The notes beneath the pieces were generated by a model. It was given only the letters and a program-made list of their open reading frames with translations. It ran no database searches and was not told where the DNA came from. From positions 682,001-746,000 of the forward strand of contig CAVTGV010000004.1 of the NCBI GenBank assembly GCA_963734365.1: a DNA stretch of 64,000 nt. The letters run 5' to 3'. The translations under genes and the position numbers were made by a program. The DNA is from JACVRW01 sp963734365 (GTDB lineage Bacteria > Actinomycetota > Thermoleophilia > Solirubrobacterales > Thermoleophilaceae). This document shows, piece after piece, positions 7,887 to 16,445 of the stretch (within the stretch, counting starts at the first letter, position 1; every line of letters starts with the position of its first letter).

Positions 7887-8906
7887 GTGCGCGCTCTCGT
7901 GATCACAGAGCACGGACCCCCGGACGTAATGAGGGTCCAGGAGCGGCCGGACCCCGAGCCCGGCCGCGGTCAGGTACGCGTGCGAGTGCGGGCGGCGGGG
8001 GTCAACTTCGCCGACCTGCTCGCGCGCGTGGGCCTGTATCCCGACGCTCCCAAGCCGCCCTGTGTGGTGGGGTACGAGATCGCCGGGGATGTGGATGCGC
8101 TCGGAGAGGGCGTGGAGGGCATCGAGCTGGGCCAGCGCGTGATGGGCGGCTCGCGCTTCGGCGGCTACGCCCAGCTGGCCGTGACCGGCACGGACTCCCT
8201 CGTGCCGATGCCCGACGGCTGGAGCTACGCCGAGGGCGCTGCGCTGCCCGTGACCTACGCCACCGCCTACGCGGGCCTCGTGCGCTACGGCGGGCTGCGG
8301 GCGGGGGAGAGGGTGCTCATCCAAGCGGCCGCCGGCGGAGTAGGGATCGCGGCCACCCATATCGCCAAGCTCGTGGGCGCCGAGATCTACGGCACGGCGT
8401 CACCCGGCAAGCACGACGCCATTCGCGGCTTCGGCGTGGACCACCCGATCGACTACCGCACCCACGACGTGGTCGACGAGGTGCGGCGTGTGGCGGGCGA
8501 GGAGCAGCCGATCGACCTGGCCTTCGACGCCATCGGTGGTCGCAGCTTCAAGCAGAGCTTCTCGCTGCTGCGACCCGGCGGACGTCTGGTGTGCTTCGGA
8601 GCGTCTGAGGTGCAGGCCGGCGAGCGGCGCAGCCCGCTGCGGGCCATGCGCGTGGTGGCCCAGATGCCGCGCTTCAATCCGCTCAAGCTGATGAGGGAGT
8701 CCAAGTCCGTGATCGGCCTCAACATGCTGCAGCTGTGGGACGCGGCGGGCTCGCTCGAGGAGTACGTCGCGCCGCTGCGCCAGTGGCTCGACGAGAGCCG
8801 CATTCGCCCGGTGGTCGCGCGCGAGTTCCGGCTCGACGACGGGGCCGAGGCACATCGCTACGTGCACGAACGCAAGAACGTCGGCAAGGTGGTGCTCACG
8901 CTCTAG
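7887..8906 (+). CDS. NADPH:quinone oxidoreductase (zinc-independent MDR family)
   Basis: A 339-residue medium-chain dehydrogenase/reductase. The GroES-like half contains GVNFADLLARVGLYP and PCVVGYEIAGDV, and the Rossmann half contains VLIQAAAGGVGIAATHIAKL, the NADPH-binding glycine motif of quinone oxidoreductases. Zinc-ligand cysteines are absent. It likely reduces quinones or enones with NADPH in the cytosol. The GTG start fits the family N-terminus (MRALVITEHG). An AATGATTAGG stretch a few bases upstream may be its promoter. Monocistronic; the leucine leader starts shortly after. Confidence 0.88.
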   Translation: MRALVITEHGPPDVMRVQERPDPEPGRGQVRVRVRAAGVNFADLLARVGLYPDAPKPPCVVGYEIAGDVDALGEGVEGIELGQRVMGGSRFGGYAQLAVTGTDSLVPMPDGWSYAEGAALPVTYATAYAGLVRYGGLRAGERVLIQAAAGGVGIAATHIAKLVGAEIYGTASPGKHDAIRGFGVDHPIDYRTHDVVDEVRRVAGEEQPIDLAFDAIGGRSFKQSFSLLRPGGRLVCFGASEVQAGERRSPLRAMRVVAQMPRFNPLKLMRESKSVIGLNMLQLWDAAGSLEEYVAPLRQWLDESRIRPVVAREFRLDDGAEAHRYVHERKNVGKVVLTL

Positions 8907-9045
8907 TACCCTGCCCGGTGCATGGCGCTCCTCGCCGACCTGCGACTTCTCCTCCTCCCCCCTCGGGGGGAATAACGCGTGGCGGCCGCCAGTAGCCGCA
9001 AACCCAGGGAAGCGAACAGGACAGGCAAGTAGGAGAGAGAGCGAG
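8907..9045 (+). promoter_or_regulatory. leuA leader: promoter, leucine-rich peptide and attenuator region
   Basis: A TACCCT hexamer (8907-8912) lies 9 nt before the ATG of a 17-codon leucine-rich reading frame. The end of that frame contains a C6-TC-G6 inverted repeat (8957-8970), and GGCGGCCGCC (self-complementary) follows near 8983-8992. This is the layout of a ribosome-mediated attenuator. The leuA ribosome site (TAGGAGAGAGAG) lies just before its ATG. Confidence 0.65.
8922..8975 (+). CDS. leuL: leu leader peptide
   Basis: The frame reads MALLADLRLLLLPPRGE and then TAA, with 7 leucine codons of 17, including four consecutive codons (CTT, CTC, CTC, CTC). It precedes the first enzyme of leucine synthesis by 70 bp. 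Leucine-rich leader peptides that control leuA by ribosome stalling are known in actinobacteria and enterobacteria. Stalling at the four leucines would place the ribosome right at the C6/G6 repeat. Translation and attenuation are inferred; the frame itself is visible. Confidence 0.7.
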   Translation: MALLADLRLLLLPPRGE

Positions 9046-10623
9046 ATGGACCGCAACGAGCAGGACCGAGTAAGGATCTTCGACACCACCCTGCGCGACG
9101 GCGAGCAGTCGCCGGGGATCTCGCTCAACAAGAGCGAGAAGCTCGAGATCGCCCACCAGCTCGCCCGGCTGGGCGTGGACATCATCGAGGCCGGCTTCCC
9201 GATCTCCTCGCCGGGCGACTTCGAGGCCGTCCAGGCCATCGCCCGCGAGGTGCACGGTCCGGTGATCTGCGGCCTGGCGCGTGCCAACGCCCAGGACGTG
9301 GACGCCGCCTGGAACGCCATCAAGGATTCCGAGCGCCCGCGCATCCACACCTTCATCTCCACCAGCGACATCCACATCGAGCACCAGCTGCAGACCACTC
9401 GCGAGGACGTGAAGGGCCAGGCGCGCGCCGCGGTGGCACAGGCGCGGGAGTACTGCGACGACGTGGAGTTCTCGCCGATGGACGCCACCCGCTCCGAGCT
9501 CGAGTTCACCGCCGAGGTGCTGCAGATCGCCCTCGACGAGGGCGCGACCACGATCAACGTGCCGGACACGGTGGGCTACTCGATGCCCGACGAGCACGCG
9601 GAGATGTGGCGGACGCTGTACCGGCTCGTGCCCGGGCTGTCCGGAGTGGCGACGTCGGTCCACTGCCACGACGACCTCGGCTTGGCGGTGGCCAATTCGT
9701 TCGCCGGCCTCGTCGCTGGTTGCCGGCAGGTGGAATGCGCGATCAACGGGATCGGCGAGCGGGCGGGCAACGCCTCACTCGAGGAGATCGTGATGCTCAT
9801 ACGCGTACGCGAGACCGCGCACGGGCTGTGGACCGGGGTGGACACCAGGGAGATAGCCCGGACGAGCCGGATGGTGTCGCGCATCACCGGCTACCAGGTC
9901 CCGCCCAACAAGGCCATCGTGGGCCGCAACGCCTTCGCGCATGAGTCCGGCATCCACCAGGACGGCGTGCTCAAGGAGCGCACCACCTACGAGATCATGG
10001 ATGCCACCACGATCGGCCTCGAGACGAACGCGCTGGTGCTGGGCAAGCACTCGGGCCGGCATGCCCTGCGCAAGGCGCTGGAGGAGCTCGGCTTCCAGGT
10101 CGACGGCGCGGCGCTCAACACCGCGTTCAAGCGCTTCAAGGAGCTGGCGGACAAGAAGAAGAAGGTCACCGCCCTGGACCTCGAGGCGATCGTCTCGGAC
10201 GAGATGAAGCAGGCCCCGGCCGCGTTCGAGCTCGAATCCTTCGACATCGAGGCGTCGTCCAACCGCTCGCCTCTCGCGCGCGTGCGTGTGCGCCGGCCCG
10301 ACGGCGAGCTGGAGACCGGCAGCTTCACCGGCGATGGCCCCGTGGACGCCTTCTTCAGCGCGCTCAACGCCGCGACCCACCACGAGGCCCGGCTCAAGGA
10401 GTACCACGTGTCTGCGGTCACGGGCGGGCGCGACGCGCTGGGCGAGGCGACCGTGCTGCTCGAGCTCGACGGCCGTCTGTCCTCGGGCGTCGGTGTGTCC
10501 ACGGACATCCTCGAGGCGTCGGGCAAGGCCTACCTGCGCGCGCTCTCGACCGCGCTGGACAACGCGGTCTCGGAGGCTGAGCGGGTGCTCGAGCAGGAGG
10601 CCAAGAAGGCGCCCACGCCCTGA
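9046..10623 (+). CDS. leuA: 2-isopropylmalate synthase
   Basis: A 525-residue enzyme condensing acetyl-CoA with 2-oxoisovalerate, the first committed step of leucine synthesis. The TIM-barrel begins with FDTTLRDGEQSPGISL and has the metal-binding HCHDDLGLAVAN; the C-terminal LeuA dimer (allosteric leucine-binding) domain covers about residues 385-515. The length and the DTTLRDGEQSPG signature match bacterial LeuA rather than CimA, whose gene is separate at 19150. A purine-rich ribosome site precedes the ATG. Expression is probably controlled by the leucine leader and by feedback inhibition. Confidence 0.95.
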   Translation: MDRNEQDRVRIFDTTLRDGEQSPGISLNKSEKLEIAHQLARLGVDIIEAGFPISSPGDFEAVQAIAREVHGPVICGLARANAQDVDAAWNAIKDSERPRIHTFISTSDIHIEHQLQTTREDVKGQARAAVAQAREYCDDVEFSPMDATRSELEFTAEVLQIALDEGATTINVPDTVGYSMPDEHAEMWRTLYRLVPGLSGVATSVHCHDDLGLAVANSFAGLVAGCRQVECAINGIGERAGNASLEEIVMLIRVRETAHGLWTGVDTREIARTSRMVSRITGYQVPPNKAIVGRNAFAHESGIHQDGVLKERTTYEIMDATTIGLETNALVLGKHSGRHALRKALEELGFQVDGAALNTAFKRFKELADKKKKVTALDLEAIVSDEMKQAPAAFELESFDIEASSNRSPLARVRVRRPDGELETGSFTGDGPVDAFFSALNAATHHEARLKEYHVSAVTGGRDALGEATVLLELDGRLSSGVGVSTDILEASGKAYLRALSTALDNAVSEAERVLEQEAKKAPTP

Positions 10624-10625
10624 CC

Positions 10626-11630
10626 GTGGAGAGCTTCACCTGGCGTGACGGCGAGCGCCTGATCCGCTTCGGTCGCGGCACGCTGGCGGAGGCGCCCGAG
10701 CTGCTCGAGCAGGGCGGCTTCGGCGACTTCACGCTTGTCACCACCGAGCGAGCGCAGGAGGAGGCGCCTGAGCTCGGAGAACGCGCCGCGCAGGTGCTCC
10801 ACGTTCCAGCCGGCCGGGTGGACGAGCTCTCGGCCGCCCTGCTCCCGCAGGCCGGTGAACGGCCCGTCGTGGCGCTGGGCGGGGGCCGGGTGATCGACAC
10901 CGCCAAGGCGATCGCGGGGGCGTCCGGGCAGCCGGTGGCGGCGCTGCCCACCACACTCTCGGGCGCCGAGCTCACTCCCTTTCACCGCACGCCAAAGGGG
11001 GTGGAGGACGCGCGCCTCGTGCGTCCGTCGCTGGTACTGGCCGATCCGGCGCTGATGGCCTCCCAGCCGCCGGCGCAGCTCGCCGCCAGTGCGATGAACG
11101 CTCTGGCGCACGGCATGGAGTCGCTCTACACGCCCTTCGCGAATCCGGTGGCCGAGCTGTCGGCCCTGCGTGGCGCAGAGCTGATCGTGGAGGGGCTGGA
11201 CAACGACCCTCCGGGACGCGACGAGCTGGCGCTCGGGGCCCTGCTCACGGCGTACGCGTCCGCCAGCGCCGGCATCGCGGTACACCACGCTCTCTGCCAG
11301 ACCCTGGTGCGTACGACGGGCAGCCCTCACGCCGAGACCAACGCGGTGATGCTGCCCCACTCGGCCCGCGTGATGGCCGGCCGTGCACCGGCGGCGCTCG
11401 GCGCTCTGGCACACGCCCTGGGGGCCTCGGCCGGCGGCCCAGACGCCGCCTCCGAGCGCATCGCCGGGCTGTCGGCGCGCTGCGGCTACACCAGCCTGTC
11501 CGCGCTCGGAGTGACCGAGGATCAGCTGCCGCAGGTCACCACCGCCGTGCTCGCTCATCCCGCCTACCGCAACACCCCGCAGCCGCCGGCCGAGCCCGAG
11601 CTGCTCGCTCTCCTTCAGTCGGCGCTCTGA
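10626..11630 (+). CDS. Iron-containing alcohol dehydrogenase family (maleylacetate reductase-like)
   Basis: A 334-residue dehydroquinate synthase-like/Fe-ADH fold protein. VVALGGGRVIDTAKAIA is the NAD(P)-binding glycine motif, and LPTTLSGAELTPF and the histidines in NALAHGMESLYTPF and VHHALCQTL are where the metal is bound. The short length and the LSGAE region resemble maleylacetate reductases, which act in chloroaromatic and hydroxyquinol breakdown, but no other gene of such a pathway is nearby. It starts with GTG two bases after the leuA stop, so it is probably co-transcribed with leuA. Substrate unknown. Confidence 0.75.
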   Translation: MESFTWRDGERLIRFGRGTLAEAPELLEQGGFGDFTLVTTERAQEEAPELGERAAQVLHVPAGRVDELSAALLPQAGERPVVALGGGRVIDTAKAIAGASGQPVAALPTTLSGAELTPFHRTPKGVEDARLVRPSLVLADPALMASQPPAQLAASAMNALAHGMESLYTPFANPVAELSALRGAELIVEGLDNDPPGRDELALGALLTAYASASAGIAVHHALCQTLVRTTGSPHAETNAVMLPHSARVMAGRAPAALGALAHALGASAGGPDAASERIAGLSARCGYTSLSALGVTEDQLPQVTTAVLAHPAYRNTPQPPAEPELLALLQSAL

Positions 11631-11673
11631 CCGCTTCCGATGGCCGTTGCGTGCCCGGCGCCGTTCTGGGATC

Positions 11674-11901
11674 GTGATCGATAAGGCGAAGCCGTTGGAA
11701 CACCAGGGAACCAAGGAACCCATCGATGCCCTTCGCTGCACGGGTTGTGGCCGGCTCTGGGTGAGCATCTCGGCGCGGCGAATGATCCGCCGCAACGAGG
11801 GCTGTCTCTCCTGCGGCGAGGCGGTCGAGCCGGTGCTGGTGGACCACGAGGGCGTGCGCCCGGTGAGCCCGAAGCCGCGCGAGGGCCGATCGCGTGGCTG
11901 A
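11674..11901 (+). CDS. Small zinc-ribbon protein
   Basis: About 75 residues from the GTG start; a TTG 27 nt upstream is also possible. Two CxxC pairs (RCTGCGRLW and GCLSCGEAV) spaced by about 22 residues make a zinc ribbon. No enzyme motif is seen. Its stop overlaps the GTG start of the B12-binding protein by 8 bp, so the two are probably translated together and may act together. Function unknown. Confidence 0.6.
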   Translation: MIDKAKPLEHQGTKEPIDALRCTGCGRLWVSISARRMIRRNEGCLSCGEAVEPVLVDHEGVRPVSPKPREGRSRG

Positions 11902-12562
11902 GTCCGGGGGTCTACAGGGAATGCTCGCCGGCTTCTCCGACGCGCTCGAGCAGGCGCTGCTCACAGCCGACCAGGACGAGGCCGAGCGTGTGACCAGGGA
12001 CGCGCTGAGCGCCGGGCTGCCGGCAGCGCTGATCGACGACCACATCGTCCGGCCGGCCATGCGAGGGATCGGCGAGCGCTGGGCCCGCGGTGAGATCTCA
12101 CCCGCGGACGAGCAGCGGGCCACCGAGATCGTGCTGCGGCTGCTCACCGTGGTCCGCGACGTCGGCCGGGTGGAGCAGCAACGGCTCGAGACCACGGTGC
12201 TCCTCTGCGCTCCGCAGGGTGAGCAGCACGTGGTGGGTCTCCTGATGGCGGCGGATCTGCTCGACGACGCGGGCTACAACATCATCCTGGCCGGCGCCGA
12301 CGTGGCCGGCGACTCGCTCGCGGAGCTGCTGGCTCGCCACCGGCCCGACCTGGTCGGCCTCACCGGCACGATGCCCCACGCGGCGCCCAACCTGCGCGCG
12401 AGCGTGGCCGCCGCGCATCAGGCGGGAGTCAGCGGGGTGCTGATCGGCGGCGCGATCGCGGGCCAGACGCTTGATCCGACTCCGTCGGTCCGGACGCTCG
12501 ACGGCGTGGCCGGGGTCGTCACCGTCGCCGACGGCCTGTTGCGGCGGGCCGGAGTCAATTAG
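11894..12562 (+). CDS. Cobalamin B12-binding domain protein (CarH-like sensor module)
   Basis: A 222-residue protein with a four-helix B12 cap (about residues 10-90) followed by a Rossmann-like B12-binding domain. The base-off histidine motif appears as GEQHVVGLL (classic DxHxxG with E for D), and GLTGTMPHAAPN and GVLIGGAI match the later family motifs. In the cap, the tryptophan of ERWARGEISPADEQ and the glutamate ten residues later match the Trp and Glu of the CarH photoreceptor signature, but the CarH histidine is glutamine. No MerR DNA-binding domain is present. It could sense adenosylcobalamin or light, or bind a partner such as the zinc-ribbon protein encoded just upstream; this is inference. 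Confidence 0.8.
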   Translation: MAESGGLQGMLAGFSDALEQALLTADQDEAERVTRDALSAGLPAALIDDHIVRPAMRGIGERWARGEISPADEQRATEIVLRLLTVVRDVGRVEQQRLETTVLLCAPQGEQHVVGLLMAADLLDDAGYNIILAGADVAGDSLAELLARHRPDLVGLTGTMPHAAPNLRASVAAAHQAGVSGVLIGGAIAGQTLDPTPSVRTLDGVAGVVTVADGLLRRAGVN

Positions 12563-12572
12563 GATCGCGGCG

Positions 12573-13316
12573 ATGGCGGGTCCGCTGGAAGGCCGCGTGG
12601 CAGTCGTGACCGGCGCGTCGTCGGGGATCGGCGAGGCCACCGCGCTTGCGCTGGCTGAGGCAGGCGCGGCGGTGGCGCTCGGCGCGCGCCGTGAGGAGCG
12701 GCTGGAGAGGATCGCCGAGCGGATCGAGGGTCCGACCTTCGTGCGCGGGCTGGACGTGTCGAACGAGGAGCAGGCGCGGACGTTCATCGCGGACGCCCGG
12801 GAGCAGCTCGGCCGCCTCGACATCCTCGTCAACAACGCCGGGGTGATGCTGCTCGGGCCGGTGGCGGGAGCGGACACCGAGGAGTGGCGGCGAATGCTGT
12901 CAGTCAACCTGCTCGGGCTGCTCTACTGCACCCACGCCGCGCTTCCGCTGATCGGCGCAGGCGGAGGGGGCGACATCGTCAACGTGTCGTCGGTGGCGGG
13001 ACGGCGGGCCAATGCGGGCGCCGCCGTCTACAACATGACCAAGTTCGGCGTGCATGCCTTCTCCGAGGCGCTGCGCCAGGAGGCCCTGCACGCGGACATC
13101 CGCGTGACCACCGTCGCCCCGGGCTTCGTCGACACCGAGCTGCAGGGTCACAACCAGAATCCGGTGGTCCAGCAGGCCATGCGCAAGTCGCGCGAGGAGA
13201 TCGGCGAGGTACTCGAGGGAAGCGACATCGCCGCGGCGATCGTCAACGCCGTCACTCGCCCTCGTCACGTGTGTGTGAACGAGATCGTCGTGCGCCCCAC
13301 CCGTCAGGCCAACTAG
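12573..13316 (+). CDS. Short-chain dehydrogenase/reductase
   Basis: A 247-residue classical SDR with the cofactor motif TGASSGIG, NNAG, the serine in NVSSVAG and the catalytic YNMTK. The ARRxxR-like region after the second beta strand (GARREERLERI) points to NADP(H). It is closest in style to YdfG-type SDRs acting on small hydroxy compounds, but the substrate cannot be named. I use the ATG of MAGPLEGRV because it fits the family N-terminus and lies 7 nt after TAGGAT (12560-12565), a likely leaderless promoter. It converges with the lipoprotein gene, whose end is 8 bp away. Confidence 0.88.
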   Translation: MAGPLEGRVAVVTGASSGIGEATALALAEAGAAVALGARREERLERIAERIEGPTFVRGLDVSNEEQARTFIADAREQLGRLDILVNNAGVMLLGPVAGADTEEWRRMLSVNLLGLLYCTHAALPLIGAGGGGDIVNVSSVAGRRANAGAAVYNMTKFGVHAFSEALRQEALHADIRVTTVAPGFVDTELQGHNQNPVVQQAMRKSREEIGEVLEGSDIAAAIVNAVTRPRHVCVNEIVVRPTRQAN

Positions 13317-13324
13317 TTAGGTAC

Positions 13325-13933
13325 CTAGTCGAGACGGGAGAAGGTGGTGCGCGCGAGCTCGATCGCGGCGCGCCGGCGCTGGGCGTTCCCAAAGCCCTTC
13401 ACGACCATGCGTACGCGCAGGATCCGCTTGCCCTTGAACGCGATCAGCTGCGCGCGCGAGCGTGTCCACCAGGCGCCCGCGCCCCCGTAGGCCGAGTCGG
13501 CGCCCACGCCCCGTACCTGGCGCGGCCTGCGGGCGGGCTCGTCGTTGTGGAACTCGAGCTGCTCGGAGAAGAGGTTGTAGTAGCGCAGTTCGGCCGACGG
13601 CGCCGCATCGATGGTCACCCGGGCGACCGTTACGGGGCCGCCGGTCCAGTCGCAGTTGGACAGGTCGAGCGAGTCGCTGCGACGCGCCTTCAGCGAGTAG
13701 TCCGAACCCAGCCCCACCGCTTTTCGGACATCTGCCGGCTTCACTATCGAGCACGCCGTCTGCTCGAGGGTGCCGGATCTCCCCGAACGCTCGGGGTCCT
13801 TCAGGGGGGAGCGGACGTTGTCGGTGGAGTCGCGCGGCTCGTCGTCGCCTCCGCAGGCGGCCAGGGCGCCGGCCGCGAGAAGGGCACCGAGCGACATGCA
13901 GCATACAGATGTTCGTGATAACGTACGCACCAT
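13325..13933 (-). CDS. Predicted lipoprotein
   Basis: About 202 residues from the ATG start (a TTG lies three codons upstream). The N-terminal signal ends in the lipobox ALAAC followed by GGDDEP, so it should be lipid-anchored on the outer face of the membrane. The mature part has two cysteines (QTACSIV and LSNCDW) that could form a disulfide, a pattern seen in DUF3558-like actinobacterial lipoproteins; this assignment is tentative. The 5' end overlaps the start of the divergent XRE regulator, so their expression is probably linked. Confidence 0.65.
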   Translation of the reverse strand: MVRTLSRTSVCCMSLGALLAAGALAACGGDDEPRDSTDNVRSPLKDPERSGRSGTLEQTACSIVKPADVRKAVGLGSDYSLKARRSDSLDLSNCDWTGGPVTVARVTIDAAPSAELRYYNLFSEQLEFHNDEPARRPRQVRGVGADSAYGGAGAWWTRSRAQLIAFKGKRILRVRMVVKGFGNAQRRRAAIELARTTFSRLD

Positions 13934-14504
13934 CTCGGCCAACGGACATCTGGTTGGTACCCGGATTCGCCGCCTTCGCGACGGAATGAACCTGTCGCTG
14001 CGCGACCTGGCGGAACGCAGCGGAGTTTCGGCGCCGATGCTCTCTCAGGTCGAACGGGGCGAGACGAGCCCCACGCTCGCGATCGCCGAGCGCATCGCCA
14101 CCGGCCTCGAGCTCAACCTCTCGCAGCTGCTGCGCCTCGACGAGGCCGACGGTGTGAGCGTGGTGCGCGCGGCGGAGCGCCGCCGCGGAGGCGGCCAGCG
14201 GCACCGCTACGAGGTGCTCACACCGCCGCTGCCGGGCCTGCGCGCGGAGGTTTCCCTGCACGCCCTCGCCCCGGGAGCATCCACCGCCGGGCCGGGCGAC
14301 CCGCCGATGCACGAGCCGGGCAGCCGCGAGACCGCCGTGGTCGAGACCGGCCCCCTGCGCTTCGTGTGCGCCGGGGTGGGACACGACCTGGCCGACGGAG
14401 ACGCCGTGACCTTCGACGCCGACCTTCCCCACCATTTCGAGAATCCCGGAGACGCCGAGGCCCGCTTCTACGCGGTGGTGGCCGCCGGATTGAGGAGGAG
14501 CTGA
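13896..14504 (+). CDS. XRE family regulator with C-terminal cupin domain
   Basis: A 202-residue transcription factor with a helix-turn-helix at about residues 20-75 (LSLRDLAERSGVSAPMLSQ) and a cupin sensor domain at about 105-200. Such proteins typically bind a small metabolite in the cupin and repress nearby genes. The ATG is chosen because it gives a full HTH N-terminus; it overlaps the divergent lipoprotein gene. The leuC gene starts one base after its stop, so it may be the first gene of the leuCDB transcript and could regulate it, although no operator was identified. Confidence 0.8.
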   Translation: MQHTDVRDNVRTISANGHLVGTRIRRLRDGMNLSLRDLAERSGVSAPMLSQVERGETSPTLAIAERIATGLELNLSQLLRLDEADGVSVVRAAERRRGGGQRHRYEVLTPPLPGLRAEVSLHALAPGASTAGPGDPPMHEPGSRETAVVETGPLRFVCAGVGHDLADGDAVTFDADLPHHFENPGDAEARFYAVVAAGLRRS

Positions 14505-14505
14505 C

Positions 14506-15876
14506 GTGCCTGCAAGCCCCACTTCTCTCTTTCAGAAGATCTGGGAGGCCCACGAGGTCGCGGAGGGAATCCTCTACATCGACCTCCACCTCGTGCACGA
14601 GGTGACCTCGCCCCAGGCCTTCGAGGCGCTGCGCCTGGCCGGGCGTCCGGTGCGCCGCCCGGACCGCACGCTGGCCACCGCGGACCACAACGTGCCCACC
14701 GACGGCTCCACCGCGGCCACCCAGATCCTGGACCAGCTCTCGCGCGTCCAGGTGGAGACCCTCGAGCGCAACGCGGAGGAGTTCGGGGTGCCGATCTACT
14801 CGATCGGCTCGGCGCGCCAGGGGATCGTGCACGTGATCGGCCCCGAGCTCGGCGTCACCCAGCCGGGCATGACGATCGTGTGCGGCGACTCGCACACCTC
14901 CACGCACGGCGCCTTCGGCGCGCTGGCCTTCGGGATCGGGACCAGCGAGGTGGAGCACGTGCTGGCCACGCAGACCCTCGGTCAGCGCAGGCCGAAGTCG
15001 ATGCGCATCCTCTACTCGGGCGAGCTCGGCTTCGGCGTGACCGCCAAGGACCTGATCCTCGGCACGATCGGCCGCATCGGTGTGTCCGGCGGCGTCGGGC
15101 ACGTGATCGAGTACGCCGGCCCACCGATCGAGCGGCTCTCGATGGAGGGCCGGATGACCGTCTGCAACATGACGATCGAGGGCGGCGGCCGGGCGGGCAT
15201 GATCGCGCCGGACGACACGACCTTCGAGTGGGTCGAGGGCCGCGAGGCCGCGCCCGATCCGCTTCCGCTCGACGCCTGGCGCGAGCTGCGCACGGACGAA
15301 GGCGCCTCCTTCGACCGCGAGGTGGCGATCGACGCCGGAGAGCTCTCGCCCCAGGTCACCTGGGGCACCACGCCCGGGATGGTTGTGGACGTGACCAGCT
15401 CGGTGCCGGAGCCGCGGGACGACTCCGAGGAGCGCGCCCTGGAGTACATGGCGCTCCAGAGCGGTACGCCCATGCGCGAGATCGAGCTCGACCGCGTGTT
15501 CATCGGCTCCTGCACCAACTCGCGCATCGGCGACCTGCGCGAGGCCGCCGAGATGGTCGAGGGACGCCGGGTGGCGTCGGGACTGGACGCGATGGTGGTG
15601 CCCGGCTCTCAGCAGGTCAAGGAGCAGGCCGAGGCCGAGGGCCTCCACGAGGTCTTTCGCCGGGCCGGCTTCGACTGGCGCTCGGCGGGCTGCTCGATGT
15701 GCCTGGGCATGAACCCCGACATCGCCGCACCGGGTGAACGGGTCGCCTCGACCTCCAACCGCAACTTCGAGGGGCGCCAGGGCCGCGGCGCCCGCTCCCA
15801 CCTGGTGAGCCCGAAGATGGCGGCCGCGGCGGCCATCGAAGGGCGCTTCGTGGACATCCGAGAGTGGGAGGGCTGA
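14506..15876 (+). CDS. leuC: 3-isopropylmalate dehydratase large subunit
   Basis: A 456-residue aconitase-family subunit isomerising 2- to 3-isopropylmalate with LeuD. The 4Fe-4S ligands are visible as GSCTNSRIGDL and GCSMCLGMN, and the substrate region CGDSHTSTHGAFG is intact. The GTG start follows a GAGGAGGAGC ribosome site at the end of the upstream gene. The stop overlaps the leuD start by one base. Confidence 0.95.
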   Translation: MPASPTSLFQKIWEAHEVAEGILYIDLHLVHEVTSPQAFEALRLAGRPVRRPDRTLATADHNVPTDGSTAATQILDQLSRVQVETLERNAEEFGVPIYSIGSARQGIVHVIGPELGVTQPGMTIVCGDSHTSTHGAFGALAFGIGTSEVEHVLATQTLGQRRPKSMRILYSGELGFGVTAKDLILGTIGRIGVSGGVGHVIEYAGPPIERLSMEGRMTVCNMTIEGGGRAGMIAPDDTTFEWVEGREAAPDPLPLDAWRELRTDEGASFDREVAIDAGELSPQVTWGTTPGMVVDVTSSVPEPRDDSEERALEYMALQSGTPMREIELDRVFIGSCTNSRIGDLREAAEMVEGRRVASGLDAMVVPGSQQVKEQAEAEGLHEVFRRAGFDWRSAGCSMCLGMNPDIAAPGERVASTSNRNFEGRQGRGARSHLVSPKMAAAAAIEGRFVDIREWEG

Positions 15877-16445
15877 TGGAGCCCGTGCGGATCATCGAGG
15901 GCGACGTGTCCGTTCTCGACCGGACCGACGTGGACACCGACCAGATCATCCCCAAGCAGTTCCTCAAGCGGGTGGAGCGCACCGGTTTCGGCGAGTTCCT
16001 CTTCTTCGACTGGGCGCAGGAGGCGGGCTGGGACCTGCCCAACCATCCGATCCTCGCCGCCGGCCGCAACTTCGGCTGTGGATCCTCGCGCGAGCACGCG
16101 CCCTGGGCTCTCGAGGACTACGGCTTCAAGGCGGTGGTGGCGCCGAGCTTCGCCGACATCTTCTACTCGAACTGCACCAAGATCGGCCTGCTCCCCGTGA
16201 CCCTCGACGAGGGCGACGTGAAGCAGCTGATGGCCGCCCGCCACGCGCGCATCGACCTGGAGGAGCAGGAGATCTCGTTCGCGGGGCGCCAGATCCAGTT
16301 CGAGATCGACCCCGAGATCGCCCGGCGCCTGCTGGAGGGGCTCGACGACATCGGCGTGACGCTCCAGCAGCAGCACGAGATCGACCGCTACGAGGCCGAG
16401 CGCCAGCGCATCGGCCCGGTAACGACGGACCTCATAGGCGCATGA
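15876..16445 (+). CDS. leuD: 3-isopropylmalate dehydratase small subunit
   Basis: A 189-residue swivel subunit partnering LeuC. DRTDVDTDQIIPKQFLKR at the N-terminus and GRNFGCGSSREHAPWAL near residue 65 are family signatures. I start at MEPVRIIEG, whose ATG overlaps the leuC stop (TGATG), rather than four codons earlier. The stop overlaps the next gene by ATGA. Confidence 0.95.
   Translation: MEPVRIIEGDVSVLDRTDVDTDQIIPKQFLKRVERTGFGEFLFFDWAQEAGWDLPNHPILAAGRNFGCGSSREHAPWALEDYGFKAVVAPSFADIFYSNCTKIGLLPVTLDEGDVKQLMAARHARIDLEEQEISFAGRQIQFEIDPEIARRLLEGLDDIGVTLQQQHEIDRYEAERQRIGPVTTDLIGA

Noticed and set aside
14218..15801. Long open frame on the minus strand opposite leuC
   Set aside because: Its translation is Gly/Arg/His-rich with no motif; it is the mirror image of strong GC3 bias in leuC.
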